Source of the DNA: Lachancea thermotolerans CBS 6340
Lineage: Eukaryota > Ascomycota > Saccharomycetes > Saccharomycetales > Saccharomycetaceae
DNA: 64,000 bases
Direction of reading: 5' to 3'
NCBI RefSeq assembly: GCF_000142805.1
Contig: NC_013082.1
Coordinates: 1,550,001-1,614,000, forward strand
Made by a program: the position numbers and the translations under genes. The notes beneath the pieces are model-generated. The model searched no databases, had not been told where the DNA came from, and was given only the letters and a program-made list of their open reading frames with translations. Of this stretch, positions 47,689-57,754 are shown in pieces. Numbering within the stretch: the first letter of the stretch is position 1; every line of letters starts with the position of its first letter.

Positions 47689-49071
47689 TCAAATCAAAAT
47701 TCCATTACCTTTCGCTTTGAAGTTCTTTCTTTTCAGCTGCCTTATAGCATCCCTTTTTTTACTTTTCATTTCTTTAGTCCAAGCGGCTCTATTCTCCCAG
47801 TAGTGATTCTCCCAATTGGAGAAGAGTTCTTGGTGATCTGTTGGTGGTTTGAGCTTTGCCAATTGCGATTGAGAATGCAGGAATGGAGACGTAAAATGAG
47901 GGAAAAAAAGACCTTTTGAACTGTGTGTTGGTGCCTCCGCGTCAACATGGGTCTCCAAAACAAGCTCCTCCTCTTCATACGGTACGTCTGTTTGTGGTAC
48001 ACTTTTTTCATTATCAATATCTTCATCTGACTCGTCTATGAGCCTAAAATCAGCACCTTGGTGTCCAGGATTGAACAAAGATCTTAATTTCTCCACATTG
48101 TTTTCACCGCCAGTGGAGCTTTCAGCTTCAGTGCCAGCAGGTGCAAACGTGGGTATAAATTCTTCCTGTCCCTCATCTTCAGAGGCTTCGGGGGACTTCT
48201 CAGCGGCAGGTTGGGCCGCAACTTCAGTTTTCCTACCACTAGCTTCGTTGCCCTCAAAGAGTGCATTGTACTCGTAGTCTGATGCTGCATCCTCTCCCTC
48301 ATCTTCCTCTAGCGCTAAGGGCTTATCAAAATCGAAATTGCCTAAGATATTAGCCAGCACGTCTTTTGTTTTGTCTTTTTCGAAGGATTCTTCCTCGGAA
48401 TGATCATCTTCAGTAGTTTGAATATTAGTATCCCTACGAGGTCCCCAATGCGGTGCTGCTCTAGAGTAATCCAGTCTATCAACGATGTGATCATTTCCAT
48501 CTCGCCAGTAATGATGGTCCGTAAACTTGCAAACCAAGTCCCTTGGGCCCTTTTTTCTTTCATATCCCCAAAGCTTGTTTTTGCGACATTTGTACACTTT
48601 TAGTTCGCCATCTTGGTTGACACGGAAAGTTATGTTGCGGAGCTGCGCTCTGCCTCTAGGCGTACGCCGCAATCTCCCAGCTATCAGTTGCTGCCTGTCT
48701 GTCCAGCTCATATTGATGTTTTCCAGCTTCTTGAAATGTTCCCACTGGCTCTTTCTGATCTGTTTCTCCTTGACTTGTTCCACACGCTGGCCCTGTTCTT
48801 GTTCCATTTCCCACCTTTCCTTCCATCCCATTTTTGCAATATCAACTTTCAAAGCATTACCTTTGAACTTTACACCGTTGAAGCTTTGCTTAAGTTTGAG
48901 AAATGCGGCTTCATTATCGAACTCCATATCAATATATCCAAAGTGATCGTATCTCTCGAATTCGGTAGAAATACATTTTCCGAACCTTTGGAATCGATGA
49001 TAAAGCTCTTTCAAGCTACCCTCTGGATCATTGAAGATATTTCCCACGAATAATCGTTTCTCAGTTGTCAT
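47689..49071 (-). CDS. NOP8: 60S ribosome-assembly factor Nop8
   Basis: A 460-residue nucleolar protein (S. cerevisiae Nop8 484) from ATG 49071. The N-terminus is an RRM (KRLFVGNIFNDPEGSLKELY for RNP2, DHFGYIDMEFDNEAAFLKLK for RNP1). A basic region follows (LRRTPRGRAQLRNITFRVNQ), then acidic stretches, and a C-terminal basic tail (KKRDAIRQLKRKNFKAKGNG). RRPE and PAC motifs in the divergent promoter with CTR9 fit its role in large-subunit assembly. Confidence 0.92.
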   Translation of the reverse strand: MTTEKRLFVGNIFNDPEGSLKELYHRFQRFGKCISTEFERYDHFGYIDMEFDNEAAFLKLKQSFNGVKFKGNALKVDIAKMGWKERWEMEQEQGQRVEQVKEKQIRKSQWEHFKKLENINMSWTDRQQLIAGRLRRTPRGRAQLRNITFRVNQDGELKVYKCRKNKLWGYERKKGPRDLVCKFTDHHYWRDGNDHIVDRLDYSRAAPHWGPRRDTNIQTTEDDHSEEESFEKDKTKDVLANILGNFDFDKPLALEEDEGEDAASDYEYNALFEGNEASGRKTEVAAQPAAEKSPEASEDEGQEEFIPTFAPAGTEAESSTGGENNVEKLRSLFNPGHQGADFRLIDESDEDIDNEKSVPQTDVPYEEEELVLETHVDAEAPTHSSKGLFFPHFTSPFLHSQSQLAKLKPPTDHQELFSNWENHYWENRAAWTKEMKSKKRDAIRQLKRKNFKAKGNGILI

Positions 49072-49122
49072 TGGCCAGTAGCAAACTTCTCGCTGTCTCT
49101 TCAAAGTACTCGCTTCATGAAG

Positions 49123-49151
49123 CTCATCGCATCAAATCGAAGTAAATTTTC
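49123..49151 (-). promoter_or_regulatory. PAC + RRPE pair upstream of NOP8
   Basis: On the minus strand, GCGATGAG (49123-49130, exact PAC) and GAAAATTT (49144-49151, RRPE core) lie 50-80 bp before the NOP8 ATG, in the 203-bp divergent promoter shared with CTR9. This pairing is the hallmark of ribosome-biogenesis genes. Confidence 0.75.
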
Positions 49152-49274
49152 CAACTTGCATAGGGGTTACCCGAACACTTACAGGTAACTTTAACAAAAA
49201 AACAAGCTGGTGAAGTTACCAATCTGCCGAGCGAGCCATATAGACTGACCGAGTTTGTTCAATACCGGCTAGCA

Positions 49275-52200
49275 ATGGATCAGGGCGCAAAGTCAGCTGG
49301 TTACCCAGATGTCAGCTGGAGTGCCATTTTGGATATTCCGTTAAAGGAGTCCGAGGAGGTCGTTAGCATTGATTTGCAGAATGACTTACCTGAAGATCCA
49401 AATGACTTAAAAACGCTGTTGGTGGAAGAAAACTCGGATAAGGAGCATTGGCTAACGATTGCAATTGCTTACAGTAACCAGGGAATGATTAAAGAATGCA
49501 TAAGTTTAGTCAAGATGGCGTTAGAGGTTTTTCAAGGGCCGCAGTCCGCGTCTCTCCACACTTGCCTGACTTGGGCATACTTGAAGCTAGCGAAGGAGCA
49601 GACAGGCGCAGAATCAGAGAGGGAGGATAGTCTTACACAATCTGAGCACCATTTGAAAGAAGCAATAACTTTTGACCCAACATGGGTTGGCAATATGCTT
49701 GCAACTATCGATCTTTACTACCAGAGAAGGCAGTACGACAAGGCTCTCGAAACTTCAGAGATTTTTGTTAAGACAATATATGCTGAAGATCAACGCCAAG
49801 GAAGACAATCAAAGCCCAATGTTATGTTCTTGCTGGTCCGAGCTAAGCTTTTCTACCAGAAGAGAAACTACAATGTGAGCTTAAGACTCTTCCAGGAACT
49901 TCTTGTTTTGAACCCGGTGTTGCAACCTGACCCTCGTATTGGTATTGGAATGTGTTTCTGGCAATTAAAAGACTACAAAATGGCCATTAGATCCTGGAAG
50001 AGATCGTTGGAGCTAAATCCAAGCAATGCAAACATTAAGATTCTAATCCTGCTAGGAGAATTTCACAAGGCCTTTACGGATTCTGAAGATGACGAGTCGT
50101 TTCGAAACAACTATATGAATGCTTTACAGCAACTGGATGGCATTTTTGCAACAAACAAGCAAAATCCTGTTCTTTTGGTTCTTTATGAGACTTACTGCTA
50201 CCTTAAAGGGGACTTTTCGAAAGTAATCGATATTCACGAAAAAAAAATCATTCCTCTCACGCCCGGCGTATCGAACACAGTCTTATCAGAGTCTTCGTTT
50301 TGGTGCGGAAGGGCGTATTACTCTTTGCGGGAACCTCGTAGAGCCTTTCAGCATTTCCAAGACAGTCTCAAGGCCAACGAGGAAAATCTTCTGGCAAGAT
50401 TTGGATTGGGCCAAACTCAAATTCAAAATAAACTAGTCGAAGAAAGCATTCTCACTTTCGAGAACTTGTACGCCACCCACGAAAACATACAGGAGCTCAA
50501 CTACATACTGGGGCTTTTATACAGTGGGAAATGTCTAGACGCAAAGTCACGGCAATCCATCCCACCTAACGGAAGGGCTAAGCTTTTAGAGAAAGCTATC
50601 ACATACATGGAAAAGTATGTTAAGCTCACTAAGGCGAAAAAAAATCAACTTGTTGTATTGAAAGCTTATACGGTATTGTCTGAGCTTTATCATCTTCAAA
50701 ATTCGTACAAGCAATCTCTGGAGTGCCTGTCTCGAGTTGTTGAACAACTGAGTATGGCTGGGAATAAAATAGTTCCATTGGAAATTTATAACAACTTGGG
50801 TTGCTTCCATTTTATAAATGGGGATTGGGAAGAAGCTAGAAGTTGCTTTGAGAAGTCGTCAAAGGTTTTAGATTCGGATTCGAGTGCACCCACCGCCATA
50901 ACGATACAGTTCAACAAAACAAGAGTGAGCGAATCTGATGATTCAGAAAATGCGGAGCATGGCTACGAAGCTATCTTAAATGCCCATCCAGATTATGTGC
51001 ATGCAAGGATAAGATGTTTGTACTTGAAATTCATGAGCACAAAAAGCGCTGAACTCGCACCACAAATGGACAAACTCCTCCAGCAACACAGCTCTGATCT
51101 TGATGTGCGTTCCTTTTACAGCTGGTTTCTGAAGAGCCATGCCACCACAAATGCAAATGACAAGAGCGAAAACCTGGAAACTAGCCATAATCGTGAGACA
51201 TTGACAAAGTATGATTCACATGATTCATATGCTTTGATATCTTTGGCTAATCTCTATGTTACCATTGGCAGAGAGACAAAGCGGTCCTCATCTGCCAAGG
51301 AACAAGAAAAGTCTCGCCAGTCTTTTGTGAAAGCTGTCCAGCTCTTTCAAAAGGTTTTACAAGTGGATGCTTACAATGTTTTTGCCGCTCAAGGGCTTGC
51401 AATAATATTTGCGGAGAACAAAAGATACGGGCCAGCTCTTGAAATCTTGAGAAAAGTCAGAGATTCACTTGACAATGAGTCAGTTCATATCAATCTAGGG
51501 CACTGCCTTTTGGAGATGCAAGAGTATGCTAAGGCCATCGAAAATTATGAAATTGCTTTAAAGAAGTTCACTAATGAAGAAAGCAGGCCCCTGCTCTTGA
51601 ATTTGTTGGGCCGCGCATGGTACTCTCGAGGAATAAGAGAGAGATCGTTGGAGTGTTTTGAGAAGTCTCTAGACTACGCTCAACAGGCACTAACCGCTGA
51701 GACCGAGAAGAAGAATAGCAAAATGGTTCAAAGCGTCAAATTCAACGTAGCATTACTTCATTTTCAGATCGCCGAAACGCTGCGCAGATCTGTTCCAAAA
51801 TTAAGAACGGTTGATAAGCTCGAAGCTGCACGCGCAGGCTTGGAAACTGCGCTAGGCTTGCTCAAAGAATTGATGGATCAAAAAGCTACAATTATGCCTA
51901 TTGAAGAACTAGATCAAAGAGTTCAGTTAGGAGAAACAACAATGAAGAGTGCTCTAGAAAGATGCATCGCAGAGCAGACCGAATATGAAGAAAAGGTTTC
52001 AGAGAAGCTAGCTCTAGCCAGAAAGCTACAGGAAGAAAACGAGCTCAAGGAACAAGAACAGCGCAAAAAGCTTGAAGAACAGGAACGTGTGCGGCGCGCG
52101 CAGCAAACCCAGGAGTTTAGCAAACTACAGGAAGAAGCACGCAAGTTGATGGACGAACGAGCAGAATTTAGCGCAGCCGAACAAGAACGAGAGCTAAACC

Positions 52201-52520
52201 CGCCTCAAAGCGGCGATGAAGATGAGGATGCAGCAGCAGGAAAGAAGAAAAAAAGAGCAAAACGTGCCAAAAAGACGGACGACGCTAAGCAAACGCCCAA
52301 ACAAAAGAAGAGACGTACTAAAGCTGTCTTGGAGGATGAAGAGGACGAGGGCGAAGGACAAGGCGATAATAAAGCCAGCGAGGGGGAGCGCAGTAATAGC
52401 GGCTCGCACAAAACTACCGCCACCTACCTGTCTAATGAGTTTATTGACGACAGTGACGAAGGTCTCGAAGGTTCCGCCCATTCAACGCCGGAGAACAGTG
52501 ACAATGAGGATTTGTTTTAG
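49275..52520 (+). CDS. CTR9: Paf1 complex subunit Ctr9
   Basis: A 1081-residue protein (S. cerevisiae Ctr9 1077). It is the TPR scaffold of the Paf1 elongation complex on RNA polymerase II. TPR helices run from about residue 60 to 870, for example WLTIAIAYSNQGMIKECISL, ARFGLGQTQIQNKLVEESIL and INLGHCLLEMQEYAKAIENY. Residues about 900-1000 are a charged coiled coil (EEKVSEKLALARKLQEENEL). The tail alternates lysine-rich and acidic runs and ends in DNEDLF. Confidence 0.96.
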   Translation: MDQGAKSAGYPDVSWSAILDIPLKESEEVVSIDLQNDLPEDPNDLKTLLVEENSDKEHWLTIAIAYSNQGMIKECISLVKMALEVFQGPQSASLHTCLTWAYLKLAKEQTGAESEREDSLTQSEHHLKEAITFDPTWVGNMLATIDLYYQRRQYDKALETSEIFVKTIYAEDQRQGRQSKPNVMFLLVRAKLFYQKRNYNVSLRLFQELLVLNPVLQPDPRIGIGMCFWQLKDYKMAIRSWKRSLELNPSNANIKILILLGEFHKAFTDSEDDESFRNNYMNALQQLDGIFATNKQNPVLLVLYETYCYLKGDFSKVIDIHEKKIIPLTPGVSNTVLSESSFWCGRAYYSLREPRRAFQHFQDSLKANEENLLARFGLGQTQIQNKLVEESILTFENLYATHENIQELNYILGLLYSGKCLDAKSRQSIPPNGRAKLLEKAITYMEKYVKLTKAKKNQLVVLKAYTVLSELYHLQNSYKQSLECLSRVVEQLSMAGNKIVPLEIYNNLGCFHFINGDWEEARSCFEKSSKVLDSDSSAPTAITIQFNKTRVSESDDSENAEHGYEAILNAHPDYVHARIRCLYLKFMSTKSAELAPQMDKLLQQHSSDLDVRSFYSWFLKSHATTNANDKSENLETSHNRETLTKYDSHDSYALISLANLYVTIGRETKRSSSAKEQEKSRQSFVKAVQLFQKVLQVDAYNVFAAQGLAIIFAENKRYGPALEILRKVRDSLDNESVHINLGHCLLEMQEYAKAIENYEIALKKFTNEESRPLLLNLLGRAWYSRGIRERSLECFEKSLDYAQQALTAETEKKNSKMVQSVKFNVALLHFQIAETLRRSVPKLRTVDKLEAARAGLETALGLLKELMDQKATIMPIEELDQRVQLGETTMKSALERCIAEQTEYEEKVSEKLALARKLQEENELKEQEQRKKLEEQERVRRAQQTQEFSKLQEEARKLMDERAEFSAAEQERELNPPQSGDEDEDAAAGKKKKRAKRAKKTDDAKQTPKQKKRRTKAVLEDEEDEGEGQGDNKASEGERSNSGSHKTTATYLSNEFIDDSDEGLEGSAHSTPENSDNEDLF

Positions 52521-52643
52521 CCACATAGCGGGCAAAGCTCTCTTCACGTAAACTCCTTGGCACAGCGCTAGAGTGTTTTATTAATGTTTTCTAGCCGTGT
52601 CATTTGTACAGATATATATTACAGAAATGCCTGCGCAACAGCG

Positions 52644-53192
52644 CTATTTTCGTACAATCCAGTGCCGAGTTTCCTTACAGCCGCTGTGTGTATCGCGGTA
52701 AAGCTTCTTTTCAAACTCGTCTAACGTTAACATAAAAGTGCTAGGTGCACCGCCCAGCGTGCCACTGGCAGCGTGATTGTGGATTTCTCTTGTGCGTTCC
52801 AAAAGCATGTAGTTGAGTACACGAACTAGCTCACGGTCATCAAATAATGTAGCCCATTTGACAGCAAGCGCGTAAAAATGTGCATTAATCGAGTGCACAT
52901 CCAGGGCTACAGGACTGGACTTGATGGCATTCATAACACGCGACGAAAGTATCTCTGGGGCCAGTAATTCGACAAAAGGCAAAGCGCCTTCAGAATCCGG
53001 GTCCGCTTCTTCATCCCCGCCCACTATTGCTAGGATGCGAGCTAACCACAGCGGTAACTCCACTTTCGCGTTTTTTTTGATCTCCTCACCCACATTGCCC
53101 TCTAAGTAACCTAGTCCGGGTACAGCATAATTGAATCTGCACGGGAACTTGGCCGCATCAGCCAAGATATCGTCAATATCGTAGTATCCCAT
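52644..53192 (-). CDS. PSF3: GINS complex subunit Psf3
   Basis: A 182-residue protein (S. cerevisiae Psf3 194). GINS joins Cdc45 and MCM in the replicative helicase. The N-terminal MGYYDIDDILADAAKFPCRF is the conserved Psf3 start. The helical A domain includes KVELPLWLARILAI and the C-terminal helix contains MLTLDEFEKKLYRDTHSG. It is convergent with CTR9 and divergent from PEX11 (183 bp between starts). Confidence 0.95.
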   Translation of the reverse strand: MGYYDIDDILADAAKFPCRFNYAVPGLGYLEGNVGEEIKKNAKVELPLWLARILAIVGGDEEADPDSEGALPFVELLAPEILSSRVMNAIKSSPVALDVHSINAHFYALAVKWATLFDDRELVRVLNYMLLERTREIHNHAASGTLGGAPSTFMLTLDEFEKKLYRDTHSGCKETRHWIVRK

Positions 53193-53278
53193 TGCTTGTG
53201 CGCCCGTCCTATTCCTGCGCTCCCGTGAGAAATCGTTCTGATGCTTTACGGACTAATGCGAGTCTTGAAAATATAATG

Positions 53279-53286
53279 TATATAAG
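53279..53286 (+). promoter_or_regulatory. TATA box of PEX11
   Basis: TATATAAG lies 90 bp upstream of the PEX11 ATG. PEX11 is strongly inducible by fatty acids in S. cerevisiae and a TATA element fits. No clear oleate-response element (CGG...CCG) was found nearby. Confidence 0.55.
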
Positions 53287-53375
53287 GAGTGAGTCGGAAA
53301 GCGCATCCCAATGCATAAACAATTAGAACCCCAACCTGACATACCACTCAAAAAACATCTCCGAACTATAGCAAA

Positions 53376-54041
53376 ATGGTGTGTGATTTATTAGTTTACC
53401 ATCCAAGCGTCAGTAGGCTAATTCGGCTTCTCGATGCGAGCGCAGGGCGCGAGAAGGTGTTGCGCCTGTTGCAATATCTGTGCCGCTTCCTGGGCGAACA
53501 ATACTCAATGGTGCTGGCGCGCAAGCTGCAGGCAGAGTTTGCGCTGGTACGCAAGATGCTTCGTTTTCTGAAACCGTTGAATCACCTCCAAGCGGCATCA
53601 AAATTCTTTGATAATAAGATTGCGAGCGACAACGTAGTTCGGTGGTGCAACGTAATCAAAAATCTAGCGTACGCAGGCTACCTTGCACTAGATCAAGTCA
53701 CATTACTACGGCTGTTAAGGCTGGTACCCAATACTCCGATAACTGGCACGCGCATTCCACGTTGGTCAAACTGGTGCTGGTTCGCAGGATTGTCGGCCGG
53801 TCTCGTACTAGACCTACGCCAATTGCAGGTTGCCCGGGAGCAGGGGCGCGGGGATAAGGAAGCGACCAAGGCTGTGGCAGCCGACCGCGCGAAGGCACTC
53901 CGCAGGCTATTGTGGGACTCGCTAGACACATTTATCGTATTGAACAACCTAAAATTCCTACATTCACCCGATAACTCAGTTGGCCTCGCTGGTGTTGCAA
54001 CGTCACTCTTTGGATTGCAGGGCTTGTGGGAAGCAGCTTAG
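53376..54041 (+). CDS. PEX11: Peroxisomal membrane-elongation protein Pex11
   Basis: A 221-residue protein (S. cerevisiae Pex11 236). It tubulates the peroxisomal membrane during proliferation and may form pores. Conserved N-terminal features are YHPSVSRLIRLLDASAGREKVLRL and the amphipathic helix QAEFALVRKMLRFLKPLNHL (about residues 50-70). The TM region includes WCWFAGLSAGLVLDLRQL and the C-terminal segment LAGVATSLFGLQGLWEA. It is followed by SPT20 in the same direction. Confidence 0.95.
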   Translation: MVCDLLVYHPSVSRLIRLLDASAGREKVLRLLQYLCRFLGEQYSMVLARKLQAEFALVRKMLRFLKPLNHLQAASKFFDNKIASDNVVRWCNVIKNLAYAGYLALDQVTLLRLLRLVPNTPITGTRIPRWSNWCWFAGLSAGLVLDLRQLQVAREQGRGDKEATKAVAADRAKALRRLLWDSLDTFIVLNNLKFLHSPDNSVGLAGVATSLFGLQGLWEAA

Positions 54042-54234
54042 ATGTTAACTCTAGCAGACCCTCGCTCTATCAAGGCCTTTTCCGTCTGCCTCAGCTTGTG
54101 TTCATGTCGCTTTTAACGAAATATTTCTCTAACAATATGTATCAATTCTTATGAGAGGTAGCCAAATCGAAGAGCGCATCGCGACAATTACTTAAAACAA
54201 CAGCCCTTTGCTTGAAGCGTTCACTCTGTACCGC

Positions 54235-55992
54235 ATGAACGAAGCAGGACTTGGGATTGCTGTTAATAGTGCAGGTAGCACTGGTACCAGCGCTGCTCCC
54301 GATACTCCTTTGGGCGCGTTTACGCAAGGGCCCAGGTCAGTGAGCCACCCGCATCAAATGCCACAGACGCCTGCAGCGATGGCCGCCCAGCGTGAACGAC
54401 TACTGATGCAGCAGAGGCTGCGGCAGCAGCAGCAACAGCAACAGCAGCAACAGCAGCAACAGGCAATGCAAAACTACGAAAACCAATTTTACCAGTTTCT
54501 AATGACTGTCAACAAGAGGCCCAAGCGGTTGTATAACTTCGCGGAAGACTCGGACGCGGTTATCAGCAAATATGAGCAGTTCAGGCCTAGCTTTGAATTT
54601 CACATCTACGAAAATAACTATAAAATCTGCGCTCCAGCGAACACGCGATTACAGCAGCAACAGCGCACACCGCAGGCTACAAGCGATGGGCTCATTCTGA
54701 ACAAGAACAATGAGACACTAAAGGAATTTTTGGAATACGTTGCACGTGGCCGTATTCCAGAAGCGATCATGGAAGTGCTCAAGGATTGTAATATTCAATT
54801 CTACGAGGGCAACTTAATACTTCAGGTTTACGATCACACAAACACTGTTGATGTGAAGCATACTCAAAAGAAGTCTGCGGACAACAATGTCGGACCTAAC
54901 GCCACTCCACACGTCCAGTCGGGCGCCGGACAAGGGCCTGCGGCTGCTAACACTGCAAGTCCCACCCCATCGGGTACTCCGCAAACATCGCAGACGTCAG
55001 GAACTGAGACAGGCGCTGCTTCCAGCGATGCTGCCAAGCATTCTGAAGACAAAAAAGATACCAAGGAAGTGGTTGCTACATTCAAACGCCCGCGCGTTTA
55101 TCGTACGTTGTTGAGGCCCAACGGCTTGACCCACTACTACGATATGCTATCATACGCCGATCATACGCGTTTTTCAGACAATATATATCAGCAGTTGGAG
55201 GCTGAAATTCTTACACTTACTAAGCGTAACCTAAAGTTAGATGTTCCGCTAAATCCGTTTGAGCACCACGATAAGCTGGACGAAAGCATGTTTTGCTCGC
55301 CGGAGGTTGGGCCACGAGGCGACCGCATCGAACACGTTCACCGGGACACTTCGAAAAAGCGCGGCACTAAAGGACAAGTTGGCCATATCGAACTTCATGA
55401 GGAGTCCCCTCAGCACAGTTCTAGTTACGAACAGATGATGTTGATTATGAGCGAACGTACAACAACCACAACAATGTCCACAATTGCCGCTTCCCTAGCC
55501 AAAAATGCCGCCGATCTCACGAACAGCTCGCTGAAAAGCGGCGGTGGTAAAGGCTCGTCTAATGTAACAGGTACGCCAGGAAGAAGCAATGGCAGCAGTT
55601 CTGTTGCGGCTGCAGCGGTAGCAGCTGCAGCTGCGGTAGGCTCTAGCAGCAACGACAATAATCAGTTTAGCAGGCTAAAATTTGTTGAGCAGTGGCGCAT
55701 CAATAAGGAAAAGAGGAAGCAACAGGCGTTGAACGCTAACATAGCTCCAACAACTGCTTACAACCAACGGATATCGATGGCCGCGCCATTGACGGCACAG
55801 CAAATCAAGCAGCAGCAGCTTCTACAGCAGCAGCAGCAGCAGTCTGGAGACCAGCAAAGGGTTTCCAATAAAAGAACTGGTGACGAAGAAAAGGGCAAGA
55901 CGAAAAAGCAGCGGAAGACTGTAAAAAAGGCTGCTCCTACAACAGCTGCAGGGGAAGCGCCTAAGAAGAAAAAGCCAACAAAGAAGAAATAG
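54235..55992 (+). CDS. SPT20: SAGA structural subunit Spt20
   Basis: A 585-residue protein from ATG 54235 (S. cerevisiae Spt20/Ada5 604). It is needed for SAGA coactivator integrity. A Gln-rich N-terminus has 13 consecutive Gln at residues 64-76. The conserved Spt20 domain runs from YNFAEDSDAVISKYEQFRPS and FEFHIYENNYKI (about residue 100) to FKRPRVYRTLLRPNGLTHYY and KLDVPLNPFEH (about residue 345). The C-terminal third is low complexity: an Ala run, a second Gln-rich patch and a very basic KKKKPTKKK end. It converges on DCP1 with 60 bp between stops. Confidence 0.95.
   Translation: MNEAGLGIAVNSAGSTGTSAAPDTPLGAFTQGPRSVSHPHQMPQTPAAMAAQRERLLMQQRLRQQQQQQQQQQQQQAMQNYENQFYQFLMTVNKRPKRLYNFAEDSDAVISKYEQFRPSFEFHIYENNYKICAPANTRLQQQQRTPQATSDGLILNKNNETLKEFLEYVARGRIPEAIMEVLKDCNIQFYEGNLILQVYDHTNTVDVKHTQKKSADNNVGPNATPHVQSGAGQGPAAANTASPTPSGTPQTSQTSGTETGAASSDAAKHSEDKKDTKEVVATFKRPRVYRTLLRPNGLTHYYDMLSYADHTRFSDNIYQQLEAEILTLTKRNLKLDVPLNPFEHHDKLDESMFCSPEVGPRGDRIEHVHRDTSKKRGTKGQVGHIELHEESPQHSSSYEQMMLIMSERTTTTTMSTIAASLAKNAADLTNSSLKSGGGKGSSNVTGTPGRSNGSSSVAAAAVAAAAAVGSSSNDNNQFSRLKFVEQWRINKEKRKQQALNANIAPTTAYNQRISMAAPLTAQQIKQQQLLQQQQQQSGDQQRVSNKRTGDEEKGKTKKQRKTVKKAAPTTAAGEAPKKKKPTKKK
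54424..54462 (+). repeat. CAG/CAA repeat (polyglutamine) in SPT20
   Basis: Thirteen consecutive CAG or CAA codons encode polyglutamine, interrupted regularly by CAA, which stabilises the tract. A shorter pure CAG run of six codons occurs at 55825-55842. Confidence 0.9.
55825..55842 (+). repeat. Pure CAG6 tract in SPT20
   Basis: Six uninterrupted CAG codons near the C-terminus lie within a Gln-rich context (KQQQLLQQQQQQSGDQ). A pure tract is more prone to length variation than the interrupted one at 54424. Confidence 0.85.
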
Positions 55993-56052
55993 TCAGTATA
56001 GCTCTGATTTACGTTAGTGTAAATACTTGGAGGCGGCGAGTCCATCATCCTG

Positions 56053-56667
56053 CTATGTAAAAGAGCTCTTTGGTTCATTCTCTAGCAGATATTTGATTAG
56101 CTCGTAAACATTTTTGCGATCTGGAACAGTGTGAATCCAAATTCCAAATACTTCGTGTCGCAGGTCTTTGATAATAACCAGGTCATCCTTAACTTCCACC
56201 TTCATGCACTCGAGCGGCTGTTGGGCGTCTTCTTCAGGAGCGAAAAGCCGCCTCTTATTTATAACGCTGTTGGGAGCTATTCCAAGCGAAAAATTCTCAG
56301 GGTTCATCCTGTTGAGCAGTATAAGCCCATAGTTGTATATGTCGCGTCCTCTGAGCACCTCTGTGATTCTTTCAGGTCCGTTTGGCCGTGCCGGCGTTGC
56401 CAAAATCGAACGCTCGTCCTCTGCCTCATCTGGGAGCAAGTCGCCGCCCTTTGATATGTCTCTTAGGTAAATAGCGAGCACGCCCTGGTACTCCAGTCGC
56501 ACCCACTCGTCTCTCGCAAAATCCCACTTGTAGACCGACGCGTGCGGTGTATGAAACAACAGCTGTTTTATTTTTGGATCGTAGCGCCCAATTACATTAT
56601 AGTTTAACGCCTTTCTATAGAAGTCCAAGGTTGCATCAGATGATGCGCCCTCACCAACAGTTGTCAT
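56053..56667 (-). CDS. DCP1: mRNA decapping subunit Dcp1
   Basis: A 204-residue protein from ATG 56667 (S. cerevisiae Dcp1 231). It activates the Dcp2 decapping enzyme in the cytoplasm and in P-bodies. The EVH1-like fold is recognisable: FYRKALNYNVIGRYDPKIKQLLFHTPHASVYKW (in pieces), then ERITEVLRGRDIYNYGLILLNRMNPENFSLGI and the C-terminal helix FGIWIHTVPDRKNVYELIKYLL. It is the last gene of the block shared with S. cerevisiae YOL149W. Confidence 0.95.
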   Translation of the reverse strand: MTTVGEGASSDATLDFYRKALNYNVIGRYDPKIKQLLFHTPHASVYKWDFARDEWVRLEYQGVLAIYLRDISKGGDLLPDEAEDERSILATPARPNGPERITEVLRGRDIYNYGLILLNRMNPENFSLGIAPNSVINKRRLFAPEEDAQQPLECMKVEVKDDLVIIKDLRHEVFGIWIHTVPDRKNVYELIKYLLENEPKSSFT

Positions 56668-57445
56668 GCTTGTTGTATAATGGATCGTGTTCAATCATTT
56701 GCCTTGGAATACGTTCTCTCCATAGTCACCAGCGATTTTACTTTGAAGCGAACGCCGTCGCGAAGCATACTATCACGTGCTCTCAGCGACGACATATATT
56801 AACGCGCGTGACTTTTTTGATATTCCCTGTTCGACCACAAGTTCAAAACAATTTAGCGATTTTAGCAGTCTTCGTAAGATTTATGAGGCATTAACACCCT
56901 GTGCACCTCATGATCAGACCAGCAGCTTGTTCGTTTACATGCTAAGGGTGCTTTTTTTTCCCTTCTTGATGACTGATGAAGTTCCGCAAATGGATCCCAG
57001 TATAGTTGGAAGCGCATGATGCTTCGAATTCAAGGCTATTTAGGTCTGTTTTACAGTAGAATTGCCTTGTGGCATCCATTTGCGTCCCGCGGCTTTTTTT
57101 CTTTGCCTATGTGCATTTCTAAGGCGCCTAATGATTTAATATTTTTTCTCTGAGTAATGTATTTGCACAGAATTAAATTAATGAGCCAAATAGTAACATG
57201 AATCTTGAATCAGGAGTGCCAGGCGCCCAGTCAATGTATTCACATGAAGCAAGAAACGCTGGCTCAGCAGCCAGTTACATACATTTAAAGGAGATCCCCA
57301 TGGCGTTCGCAGCTATCAAGTTCTTTGTTCAAGCCAGTGCCAGGGTGTAGAGCGACAGGCCAAAACTGGACGACTGTAATTGCAAAAGAACTAAACATCC
57401 GTTTCTAGATAATATAGTGCTGCGCACTTGCTGAAAGGCGCAGCA

Positions 57446-57655
57446 ATGAGTGCTCAGCGTAGAGCGAACTGTCTCTTGTTTTGGACGTCACGACACGACA
57501 GCCTTTGGGCCTGCAACCCACAAGTCTGCAGGCGCCGGCAAACAAACCTCCATTGTCTCGGGAAAGGTGTAGTGAGTCATAGAAACCATGTACTACAAGC
57601 GCTCATAACTAGTGGAGCAGTGGCTGCTTGGCTCGTTTACAAGGTCATCATTTGA
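57446..57655 (+). CDS. Possible small tail-anchored protein (unsupported)
   Basis: A 69-codon ORF from ATG 57446 has a basic, Cys-rich N-terminal two-thirds and a C-terminal hydrophobic stretch (VLQALITSGAVAAWLVYKVI) of tail-anchor length. I recognise no homologue. It ends 163 bp before DUR3, inside what should be the DUR3 promoter. It may be a chance ORF. Confidence 0.2.
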   Translation: MSAQRRANCLLFWTSRHDSLWACNPQVCRRRQTNLHCLGKGVVSHRNHVLQALITSGAVAAWLVYKVII

Positions 57656-57754
57656 TGTTTCGATGCAAATGGCCATATGTTTTTTCTAACAGAATTTTTT
57701 TTTTCATGATTTCAGTAGTTCCCGCAGCTGTCACCGTTTAAGCCATTGAGAGAG

